Below, piece after piece: positions 1-5,292 of a stretch of 7,498 nucleotides of DNA. Each line of letters starts with the position of its first letter. The stretch's first letter is position 1. The notes beneath the pieces are model-generated. The model made no database searches, was not told the DNA's origin, and worked only from the letters and a program-made list of their open reading frames with translations. The stretch spans positions 1-7,498 of the forward strand of contig DMAO01000078.1 in NCBI GenBank assembly GCA_003446545.1, given 5' to 3'. The DNA is from Sphaerochaeta sp. (GTDB taxonomy: Bacteria > Spirochaetota > Spirochaetia > Sphaerochaetales > Sphaerochaetaceae). Made by a program: the position numbers and the translations under genes.

Positions 1-76
1 TCAACAGACTCAAGCCAGCGATGGCTGCCCCAATGGTCGATGAGTTATCGATACGCACAAAGCGGTAGTACCGCTT
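1..76 (-). repeat. Left copy of 76-bp direct repeat: 3' fragment of hexokinase gene (candidate att site)
   Basis: Read on the minus strand, this stretch encodes the last 25 codons of a hexokinase and matches 3258-3333 at 71 of 76 positions. The differences are at 26, 29, 40, 44 and 46. Two are synonymous; the others change Pro to Ser and Asp to Asn, so the fragment looks derived from a coding copy. Similarity stops abruptly after 76, and beyond that the reading frame carries unrelated sequence, so this is not a whole gene. It is either the original host 3' end displaced by an integrated element or a remnant of a tandem paralogue. The window edge cuts the copy at position 1, so its true extent to the left is unknown. 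Confidence 0.9.
60..76. repeat. 17-bp perfect inverted repeat at the edge of the left repeat
   Basis: AAGCGGTA and TACCGCTT are perfect 8-base inverted arms around a central G. The outer arm ends exactly where homology to the hexokinase copy ends. The same 17 bases occur at 3317-3333. Inverted arms at a homology breakpoint are what one expects at a tyrosine-recombinase crossover core; that role is inferred, not shown. Confidence 0.7.
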
Positions 77-79
77 ATT

Positions 80-108
80 TTGACTAGTGTATACATTTCA
101 ATTACAAA
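80..108 (+). promoter_or_regulatory. Candidate promoter P1 of the island operon
   Basis: TTGACT (80-85; 5 of 6 to the sigma-70 -35 consensus), a 17-bp spacer, then TACAAA (103-108; 4 of 6 to the -10). It starts four bases after the repeat edge, so it would belong to the island and not to the hexokinase gene. Confidence 0.35.
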
Positions 109-115
109 ATGAGTA

Positions 116-144
116 ATGACTATACAGATATGTTCTGCTATACT
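116..144 (+). promoter_or_regulatory. Candidate promoter P2 with extended -10
   Basis: ATGACT (116-121; 4 of 6), a 17-bp spacer, then TATACT (139-144; 5 of 6) preceded by TGC, an extended -10 element. Predicted transcription starts near 151, just before the 13-bp direct repeats at 155-182. This is the better of the two leader promoters and would read into the 58-codon ORF and the ATPase-nuclease-ligase operon. Confidence 0.45.
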
Positions 145-154
145 GAGGTAGCAA

Positions 155-182
155 AATTGTAAAAAGGCGAATTGTAGAAAGG
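155..182. repeat. Two 13-bp direct repeats, possible operator
   Basis: AATTGTAAAAAGG (155-167) and AATTGTAGAAAGG (170-182) differ at one position and are spaced 15 bp start to start. They lie immediately downstream of the predicted start of P2, a position where a bound repressor would block transcription. No regulator gene is visible in the window, so the operator role is a guess. Confidence 0.35.
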
Positions 183-254
183 ATTTTTTTGATTTGACCT
201 AGGTGGACTCACAGTCACTACTTTTCAAGATCCCCCAAGAAAGTTTTGTGTGAG

Positions 255-431
255 ATGGCCGAGACTTTTGACAAGCCTTTTCTTCAATTCACGTTATCTG
301 AAGCCTTACCACAAGCGGTGGTAGATTCAAAAAAAATGATTGGAGAAAAAGGAACCCAGAGGCTCCAGAGCTCCTTATACGTGCTGTATGGATATACGTT
401 GAATAGTATGGAATATATGAAAAATGGGTGA
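255..431 (+). CDS. Possible small protein of 58 aa, unrecognised
   Basis: An ATG at 255 opens a frame of 58 codons that ends 26 bases before the ATPase start; a TTG at 246 would add three residues. I do not recognise the product. It is polar, has no signal peptide or membrane segment, and contains a Tyr/Met-rich C-terminal third. The ribosome binding site is poor: AAGAAAG at 237-243 is far from the ATG, and GTGAG abuts it. The frame is open back to 198 without another good start, so it could also be the tail of a decayed gene. Its place between the island promoter and the operon makes a small regulator, antitoxin or leader peptide possible, but nothing in the sequence supports one of these over the others. 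Confidence 0.3.
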   Translation: MAETFDKPFLQFTLSEALPQAVVDSKKMIGEKGTQRLQSSLYVLYGYTLNSMEYMKNG

Positions 432-457
432 AAGAACCTATTTTCAAGGATTAAGAG

Positions 458-1849
458 ATGCTAACTTCTTTACATATTAAAAATTTCAAGGGATGGAAAG
501 ATACCGGGGAGATTAGACTTGCTCCGTTGACTGTTATTTTTGGAGCCAATAGTGCAGGTAAAAGCAGTCTAGGGCATTTGCTCTTGGCCCTCAAGCAGAC
601 AGCCCAATCAACCGACAATAAACGCTCTCTCCATTTGGGAGATGACAAATCCATGATTGATCTAGGGACTTATAGAGAGTGTATTCATAATCATGACATT
701 TCTCAACCTCTCAGTTTTTCCATCAAATGGGATTTGCCAACGAATCTAGAAGTACACAATGTCATTGATGATCAGGTATATACTGGGAACAATCTTACTT
801 TGGCAGTAGAGTTTACTGCAGATAAGAACGAACAGCCTAAGGTGAGATCTTTGGAGTATGTACTGAAGAAAGATACTAAGCTCAGCCTGACGACAAAGTT
901 CCATTATTCGGAAACAGGTAAACCAGAGATTGAAAGTTTCCCCCTTAAACTAGTGAGGGCTATGGGACGAGGTTGGCCTTTGGAAGATCCCTTAAAATTT
1001 TACCGAATATCAGACCAGAGCCGTGCAAAGTTCCAGAACGCTGATTTTCTTGCCGATCTTGCGCTTCAGACAGAGAAGCTCTTTTCCAGTATTCAGTACC
1101 TCGGCCCATTGCGAGAGTACCCCAAGCGAACATACCTTTGGTCAGGAGACGCTCCAGAAAATGTAGGCCAGAAAGGGGAACTTACCATAGCGGCACTTCT
1201 AGCTGCAGTTTCCAAAGAAAGGAAACTCAACCGTAGCGAGAACAAGCGGAATTATTCGTTCGATGAGTTTATTGCCAAATGGCTCAAAGATTTGGGCGTA
1301 ATTCATGATTTCTCAGTAAAACCTGTGGCAGAAGGCCGTAAAGAGTATGAGGTCCTTTTGAAGACTCATCCGAAATCAAGCGAGGTGAAAATCACGGATG
1401 TAGGATTTGGTATATCTCAAGTACTGCCAGCGCTCGTCCAAGCATTCTACTGCGAACCTCATTCAACCGTTTGGATGGAACAACCTGAAATCCATCTCCA
1501 TCCACAAGTGCAGGCAAACCTTGCAGATGTGTTCATCTCTGCCATCCAGTCCAGAGAAGACGGAAAAGAACGGAATGTCCAGCTCATCGTTGAAAGCCAT
1601 TCAGAGCACTTCTTGAATCGTTTGCAACGACGTATAGCCGAGGACATTGTGTCTATAGAGGATGTTGCTGTGTATTTCTGTCGAAAATCAGGGGATGGAA
1701 CAGAGTTGGAGCCTCTTCGTCTCAACATGTTTGGTGAGATTGAGAACTGGCCTGAAAATTTCTTCGGAGATGAGATGGATGATATCTCTGCTCGAGCTCT
1801 TGCGGCCATTGCTAAACAAAAGAGTTTGATAAGAGACAAGACCGAATGA
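458..1849 (+). CDS. AAA/ABC-like ATPase of the DUF3696 type, likely sensor/regulator of the island system
   Basis: The 463-residue protein has the full set of SMC/ABC-like ATPase motifs. The Walker A loop is GANSAGKS at 29-36. A family-typical YLGPLR segment starts at 214. A signature-like DVGFGISQ lies at 314-321, a Walker B region MEQPEIHLHP at 340-349, and an H-loop SHSEH at 380-384. The last ~55 residues match the DUF3696 tail in style. The Walker B acidic pair of the usual DEPE reads EQPE here, which to my knowledge is normal in this subfamily. The start is firm: an in-frame stop lies at 452 and AAGGA at 446-450 is well spaced. Related OLD-like ATPases serve as sensor or regulator with a toxic partner in phage-defence pairs such as PARIS and Septu. 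The 4-bp overlap with the PIN gene suggests a stoichiometric partnership. Cytoplasmic. The substrate or trigger cannot be read from the sequence. Confidence 0.9.
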   Translation: MLTSLHIKNFKGWKDTGEIRLAPLTVIFGANSAGKSSLGHLLLALKQTAQSTDNKRSLHLGDDKSMIDLGTYRECIHNHDISQPLSFSIKWDLPTNLEVHNVIDDQVYTGNNLTLAVEFTADKNEQPKVRSLEYVLKKDTKLSLTTKFHYSETGKPEIESFPLKLVRAMGRGWPLEDPLKFYRISDQSRAKFQNADFLADLALQTEKLFSSIQYLGPLREYPKRTYLWSGDAPENVGQKGELTIAALLAAVSKERKLNRSENKRNYSFDEFIAKWLKDLGVIHDFSVKPVAEGRKEYEVLLKTHPKSSEVKITDVGFGISQVLPALVQAFYCEPHSTVWMEQPEIHLHPQVQANLADVFISAIQSREDGKERNVQLIVESHSEHFLNRLQRRIAEDIVSIEDVAVYFCRKSGDGTELEPLRLNMFGEIENWPENFFGDEMDDISARALAAIAKQKSLIRDKTE

Positions 1850-2376
1850 AACAAGTGATAGACACAAATGTTCTTCTTGTCGCCAATGGAAAGCACAAAG
1901 ACATATCCCCTGATTGTATGGCCGAATGTATAAGACAACTTAAGCAAGCACAGAAAAACATCACTGTACTTGATGACAGATTCAGGATTATTACCGAATA
2001 TTGCCATAAGACAAGCCCAAACCAACCAAAAGGAACCGGTGACATCTTCCTAAAATGGCTTCTTCGGAATATGTGCAATAGCTCATGCGTTGAAACCGTG
2101 GCAGTTACAGACAATGGTGAAGATGGGTTTGAAGAATTTCCTGATCAAGCCCTTCAAGATCAATTTGATGCACCTGATCGGAAGTTTGTAGCAGTAGCGA
2201 GTGCTCATCCTGATAAGCCGAATATTCTTCAGGCAACTGATTGCAAGTGGCTTGATTGGTGGCAGCGGTTGGCGGAATTACAAGTCCAAATAAAGTTCGT
2301 CTGTCCAGATGATGTCTGTCGTTTCTATATGAGGAAGTTCCCCAACAAGGAAATCCCCCCCCTTCCTGGAGAATGA
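1846..2376 (+). CDS. PIN-like domain nuclease, candidate effector
   Basis: The 176-residue protein begins with VIDTNVLL, the classic first strand of a PIN nuclease, with acidic D6. The other expected metal ligands can be placed at E51 (in ITEYC), D111 (before RKFVAVA) and D132 (in QATDCKWLDW, with D137 also near). The order and spacing fit the PIN tetrad of Mg2+-dependent nucleases, many of which cut tRNA, rRNA or mRNA. The PIN assignment is mine by motif; no family below that level is recognised. Its ATG overlaps the ATPase stop as ATGA, so translation is probably coupled and there is no strong separate ribosome binding site. No small antitoxin of VapB type follows; the ATPase or the ligase would have to restrain or counter it. 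An eight-C run (2355-2362) lies six codons before the stop. Confidence 0.75.
   Translation: MKQVIDTNVLLVANGKHKDISPDCMAECIRQLKQAQKNITVLDDRFRIITEYCHKTSPNQPKGTGDIFLKWLLRNMCNSSCVETVAVTDNGEDGFEEFPDQALQDQFDAPDRKFVAVASAHPDKPNILQATDCKWLDWWQRLAELQVQIKFVCPDDVCRFYMRKFPNKEIPPLPGE
2355..2362 (+). other. C8 homopolymer, possible slippage or +1 frameshift site
   Basis: Eight consecutive C residues are read as the end of an Ile codon, two CCC Pro codons and the first base of a CTT. If one C is skipped or lost, the frame continues through TTC CTG GAG AAT GAT straight into the TTG start codon of the ligase with no stop, fusing nuclease and ligase. CCC-C runs are known to be prone to +1 slippage by tRNA-Pro, and C homopolymers change length readily. 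Whether this occurs here is not known. Confidence 0.5.
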
Positions 2377-2377
2377 T

Positions 2378-3058
2378 TTGAGCAAATTCTACCGTTTCCC
2401 TCATACCCCCTATATAAAATGGCTTGGTTCAGCCCCTTTGCGTGATGATAAGGTCTTAACCCAAGCAGAAATTGAGGAATTGCTATCCAAAGAAGTCATT
2501 GTCGAAGAGAAAATTGATGGTGCCAATATTGGTCTTTCTCTTGATGAAAATAAAAATATCAGAATCCAGAACAGAGGTGACTACCTGATAGAGCCCTATA
2601 TAGGACAATTCACACATCTCCCTATTTGGCTTGAAAGGAATAAGTATCAGATCCGACAACACCTAGCGCCAAATATGATTGTCTTCGGAGAATGGTGCGC
2701 AGCCCGCCATTCTCTGGATTACACAAACCTGCCTGATTACTATCTGCTCTTCGATATTTTTGACAAAGAGACAAAAAGGTTCTGGAGTTCTGATCGTCGC
2801 AACCTCTGGGCGCAACAGGCAGGGCTGAACCCTATACGCAGGGTCAGTTCCGGAATCTATTCCATTGAAGATCTGCTGGTATTGCTAAGCGAAGCAAAAA
2901 GTTATTACCGGGAGGGTTCCCCTGAAGGCATTGTGATCCGAAGGGATACTGAAGCGTGGAATATAGGACGGGGAAAACTCGTTCAACTTGAGTTTTCCCA
3001 GACCATAATCAATCACTGGAGCAGTAGACCAATGCAATGGAATCGTGTCATATATTGA
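2378..3058 (+). CDS. Rnl2-like RNA ligase (nucleotidyltransferase domain), candidate repair partner
   Basis: The 226-residue protein carries the ordered motifs of the covalent nucleotidyltransferase ligases. Motif I is KIDGAN with the AMP-accepting lysine K45. It is followed by RIQNRGDYL (62-70), motif III FGEW (103-106), motif IIIa YLLFDIFD (122-129), motif IV EGIVIR (183-188) and motif V RGKLV (198-202). This is the pattern of the RNA_ligase/Rnl2 family, which joins 3'-OH to 5'-phosphate RNA ends with ATP. At 226 residues it is shorter than T4 Rnl2 (334) and appears to lack a C-terminal domain. The start is TTG at 2378, one base after the PIN stop, with GGAGA at 2368-2372 as ribosome binding site; no nearby ATG fits. 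It is last in the operon and probably translationally coupled. Substrate and biological role are inferred only from the neighbours. Confidence 0.85.
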   Translation: MSKFYRFPHTPYIKWLGSAPLRDDKVLTQAEIEELLSKEVIVEEKIDGANIGLSLDENKNIRIQNRGDYLIEPYIGQFTHLPIWLERNKYQIRQHLAPNMIVFGEWCAARHSLDYTNLPDYYLLFDIFDKETKRFWSSDRRNLWAQQAGLNPIRRVSSGIYSIEDLLVLLSEAKSYYREGSPEGIVIRRDTEAWNIGRGKLVQLEFSQTIINHWSSRPMQWNRVIY

Positions 3059-3130
3059 TACACACAGTGCAATTAATCATTCTCAAAGGGAAGCATAGTG
3101 AACGTCTGTTCTGATTCATCCCATCCTTCC

Positions 3131-3150
3131 AAGAGAATGACGTTCTCTTT
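3131..3150 (+). terminator. Weak hairpin, possible terminator of the island operon
   Basis: AAGAGAA (3131-3137) pairs with TTCTCTT (3143-3149) around a five-base loop, and the T-run ends at 3150. It lies 72 bases after the ligase stop. The stem is AT-rich and the T-run short, so termination would be modest. Confidence 0.3.
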
Positions 3151-3192
3151 ACCAAGTAGCATAGAACACGGTAATAGCACAGTAACTAGCAA

Positions 3193-3223
3193 ACCTCCAG
3201 AGAGCCATGGCTCTTCTGGAGGT
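3193..3223 (-). terminator. Long GC-rich hairpin downstream of hexokinase, likely terminator
   Basis: ACCTCCAG (3193-3200) pairs with CTGGAGGT (3216-3223), and between them a 14-base palindrome AGAGCCATGGCTCT continues the stem, with one bulged T. It begins 26 bases after the hexokinase stop and on the minus strand is followed by TTTGCTAGTT, so it most likely ends the hexokinase transcript. It could also stop read-through from the island operon, though no T-run follows on the + strand. Confidence 0.6.
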
Positions 3224-3249
3224 CTGCTACGAAACGGGACCCTAGTCTT

Positions 3250-4566
3250 TCAGCAGTTCAACAGACTCAAGCCAGCGATGGCCGCTCCAATGGTCGGTGA
3301 ATCATCGATACGCACAAAGCGGTAGTACCGCTTCCTCTCCAACTGCAGATACTTATGCAGGTAGTACTCAGTGTACTTCTTCAGGTATTCAGTCTTGTAG
3401 AAGGTCGTGCCGTCGGCATTGATGCAGATCGGACGCCTAGGGTCAGTGCCTGCACCACTTTTCAGTACCGTTGCCGCAAGGTTGGCAGCAGTGAGCTTGC
3501 CGGCTTTCGCTATGATCGAATTGATGATCTCCCACAGTGCGATGGCATCATCCTCGTTGCCTTCGCAACAGGCTACCAGGGCGTACCCCGTATTGAAAGG
3601 CATTTCAAGGTAGTTGCTCATCACCGTGGTGTTGATGGGGGCCACTTGCCTGAACCTCTGTGCAAAGGTTTCGCTGAGCAAGGACTCTTCAATTGCCTTC
3701 TCTATGACAATAGTGCTCAAAGGGCCCAGATAGGCTCCGCTGATCATCTTCTCCAGATGGTACTGCTCAGGTTGTTTGGTTGAGTCAAAGAATGCACGGT
3801 CCAATGGGCCTGGACAGTAGTCGAAGTTTCCTGACTCGACGTTGACAATCTGGCTTCCCTCAAACTCTCTGATCTTCCCAATCTTTGCATTCGCCTCTAC
3901 GTAGGCCGTATTGGTTCCTGTTCCCAGGATAAAGCCGATATATCCACTGTAGGGAACCTCAGAGGCTGCAGCAGTCCCTGCCAGGAGGGTTGCAACAGTA
4001 TCATTGAGTACAGAGACCTTCTTCTTGGAGACGTCGTAGCCACGACGGGCAAGCTCGACAAGCAGGTTTGCCCCCACAGGCTGCCCGATGACCTCAGGAG
4101 CCTTAATCTCCTTGGAGAACATCAGGGGAATCCCATCATGGTTTTCTGTTATGGTAGCTGCGTAGGAAAAGCAAAATCCGATGGTGTCACTCTTGTCTAT
4201 GAGTCGCTCGACCTCATCGGCAAAACAGGAGAAGAAATCTTTGGCAGAAACCTCTTCCTTAACACCTGGCATGGCGGTCTTCCTGAAGTTCTCGATATGG
4301 GCTAGGCCTTGCTCATCAAAGGTAACCAGACAGGTCCTGAAGTTGGTTCCACCGGCATCAAGAACAATGACGCTCTCGCCTTTTTTTACCTCATCAAAAA
4401 CCTTGGTATAGGTAGGTATCATCTGCAATGAGCTTTGCCCTTCCTCAGTAAGTCCCCTCTCCATCTCGTGAGTAAACTGTGAAAGCAAATCCCCCATATC
4501 AATACTCGATGGAGAGACTCCCCACTTGGTAAGAAATGCTTCACTCTTTGCTATGATATCTGCCAT
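3250..4566 (-). CDS. Hexokinase (eukaryotic-type hexokinase family)
   Basis: The 438-residue cytoplasmic enzyme should transfer phosphate from ATP to glucose or a related hexose at the head of glycolysis. Visible motifs are the phosphate-1 loop LDAGGTNFRT (69-78), the sugar-binding-region FSYAATIT (133-140), LNDTVATLLAG with the likely catalytic base D189 (187-197), the phosphate-2 loop LGTGTNT (214-220), the glucose-binding SGNFD, and the C-terminal adenosine-site segment GAGTDPRRP. This is the Hexokinase_1/2 type and not a ROK glucokinase; length is normal for the family. The start is supported by GGAGG (4571-4575). It lies 15 bases after the exported-protein gene, so the two are probably cotranscribed. 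The final 25 codons are duplicated at the far side of the island, so the 3' end may have been supplied by an integrated element. The protein itself looks intact. Confidence 0.93.
   Translation of the reverse strand: MADIIAKSEAFLTKWGVSPSSIDMGDLLSQFTHEMERGLTEEGQSSLQMIPTYTKVFDEVKKGESVIVLDAGGTNFRTCLVTFDEQGLAHIENFRKTAMPGVKEEVSAKDFFSCFADEVERLIDKSDTIGFCFSYAATITENHDGIPLMFSKEIKAPEVIGQPVGANLLVELARRGYDVSKKKVSVLNDTVATLLAGTAAASEVPYSGYIGFILGTGTNTAYVEANAKIGKIREFEGSQIVNVESGNFDYCPGPLDRAFFDSTKQPEQYHLEKMISGAYLGPLSTIVIEKAIEESLLSETFAQRFRQVAPINTTVMSNYLEMPFNTGYALVACCEGNEDDAIALWEIINSIIAKAGKLTAANLAATVLKSGAGTDPRRPICINADGTTFYKTEYLKKYTEYYLHKYLQLERKRYYRFVRIDDSPTIGAAIAGLSLLNC
3258..3333 (-). repeat. Right copy of the 76-bp direct repeat, inside the hexokinase 3' end
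   Basis: This copy lies in frame within the intact hexokinase gene and encodes its last 25 complete codons before the final Asn-Cys-stop. It matches positions 1-76 in the same orientation. It contains the same 17-bp inverted repeat at 3317-3333, again at the outer edge of homology. If the island integrated here, this copy from the element side of the crossover replaced the original gene end. Confidence 0.9.
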
Positions 4567-4581
4567 ACTCCCTCCATTTTT

Positions 4582-5199
4582 TCAAACATACGGAGCTTCT
4601 CCGTTTATTGTCAGCTCAATCGGCTTAATTTCAAAATACCCTTGTACATCACTTTGGATGAGAAACACCCCTTTCACCGACACAGACTCACTTACCCTAC
4701 GCCCAGATACGCGAACATCCACAGCCACTGCGATGGGGCTCATCCCCCCGTTCATCAGAGCCGATCCCATCAGGGATGAGAGAGTGACTCCTTTCCCAAA
4801 GGAGGTGACCGCCGCCCCGTTTAGAAGGGCATGACCATCCTCCCATGCATGCACTGTCAGATATTGCAGGGCAATATCGTTTAGTGGCCCCTTGGACGCT
4901 CGCATCAAAGAAGCAAAAAAGGTCTCGTCGCTCTTGGCCCTGGTCTTCTCAAATACTTGAAGATAACTTCCCAGGTCAGAATCCCTGAAGATAAGGGCAT
5001 AAGGAAGACTCTCTTTCTCCCTGAACATAAGGCTCAAGCCCGGGAGTTCCAGAGGGGGATTGTTCAAGAATCCTGCAATAGAGGCAATTGTAGAATCTGT
5101 AATGGCGGCAAGAGCTACAGTGACATCATTTGCCGAAGGTTTGGCAAAAGCACCAAAACAGAGGAATAGGATCATCATGACTGTTATCGTTCTTTTCAT
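4582..5199 (-). CDS. Exported protein of unknown function upstream of hexokinase
   Basis: The 205-residue protein starts with a typical Sec signal peptide: basic KR at 2-3, a hydrophobic core at about 5-18, and an A-F-A cleavage site after A19. There is no convincing lipobox, so a soluble periplasmic or outer-face location is likely. The mature part has no further membrane segment. Its C-terminal half alternates hydrophobic and polar residues (about 150-200), suggesting beta structure. I do not recognise the family. The start has GGAG-rich sequence on its minus-strand upstream side and a perfect TATAAT 20 bases upstream. It ends 15 bases before the hexokinase start, implying one transcript, but a functional link to sugar use is only a guess from position. 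Confidence 0.8.
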   Translation of the reverse strand: MKRTITVMMILFLCFGAFAKPSANDVTVALAAITDSTIASIAGFLNNPPLELPGLSLMFREKESLPYALIFRDSDLGSYLQVFEKTRAKSDETFFASLMRASKGPLNDIALQYLTVHAWEDGHALLNGAAVTSFGKGVTLSSLMGSALMNGGMSPIAVAVDVRVSGRRVSESVSVKGVFLIQSDVQGYFEIKPIELTINGEAPYV

Positions 5200-5227
5200 T
5201 GGCTACTCCACTCCATACTATTATACT
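5199..5227 (+). promoter_or_regulatory. Candidate upstream promoter for sbcB
   Basis: TTGGCT (5199-5204; 4 of 6), a 17-bp spacer and TATACT (5222-5227; 5 of 6) face sbcB and would give a leader of roughly 60 bases. The -10 overlaps the minus-strand TATAAT at 5220-5225, so the two directions may compete for polymerase. Confidence 0.35.
5220..5225 (-). promoter_or_regulatory. -10 element for the exported protein-hexokinase operon
   Basis: A perfect TATAAT is read on the minus strand 20 bases before the ATG of the exported-protein gene. No strong -35 is seen at a normal distance (CAGTTG is 15 bp upstream). The predicted transcript would start close to the ribosome binding site, giving a very short leader. 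Confidence 0.5.
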
Positions 5228-5257
5228 AAAACAAAGAGAACAACTGGATATAGAAAA

Positions 5258-5286
5258 AAGACACAAATTGAGTTCTGTGATATGAT
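5258..5286 (+). promoter_or_regulatory. Candidate proximal sbcB promoter, predicted to give a leaderless mRNA
   Basis: AAGACA (5258-5263; 4 of 6), a 17-bp spacer and TATGAT (5281-5286; 5 of 6) with an extended TGA just before the -10. The expected start, 6-8 bases after the -10, falls at 5292-5294, which is the ATG of sbcB itself. Confidence 0.45.
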
Positions 5287-5292
5287 AGCACC

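Larger units (their letters stand above)
77..3333. mobile_element. Candidate integrated genomic island bounded by hexokinase 3'-end repeats
   Basis: This interval is bounded by the two 76-bp direct repeats, a repeat-to-repeat period of 3257 bp. It carries a three-gene operon that is visibly AT-richer than the flanking genes. If crossover took place in the 17-bp inverted repeat, the element brought its own copy of the hexokinase 3' end (3258-3316) and its terminator, restoring the gene, as many integrative elements do at gene 3' ends. No integrase, transposase or excisionase is visible inside, and there are no terminal inverted repeats of transposon type. Mobilisation in trans, a tandem partner element left of the window, or an old and now immobile insertion are all possible. 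A tandem hexokinase duplication followed by decay is the main alternative. Confidence 0.55.

Noticed and set aside
1459..2025. 188-codon minus strand ORF
   Set aside because: It is antisense to the well-supported ATPase and PIN genes and lacks recognisable domain structure.
1846..2376. VapC-type toxin of a VapBC pair
   Set aside because: The protein is longer than a usual VapC (about 130 residues), and no VapB-like antitoxin gene precedes it; the ATPase does instead.
77..3257. Transposon or insertion sequence explanation for the island
   Set aside because: No transposase and no terminal inverted repeats of transposon type were seen; the long direct repeats derived from a gene end fit site-specific integration or duplication better.
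3098..3325. 75-codon + strand ORF across the hexokinase 3' end
   Set aside because: It runs through two hairpins and antisense to hexokinase, has no good start, and its composition looks like chance.
3355..3783. 142-codon + strand ORF
   Set aside because: It is a shadow of hexokinase; the minus strand carries all the family motifs.
5158..5169. Possible lipobox (L-F-L-C, residues 11-14) in the exported protein
   Set aside because: The residues before Cys do not fit the usual LAGC-type pattern, and a standard A-x-A signal peptidase I site follows at residue 19.
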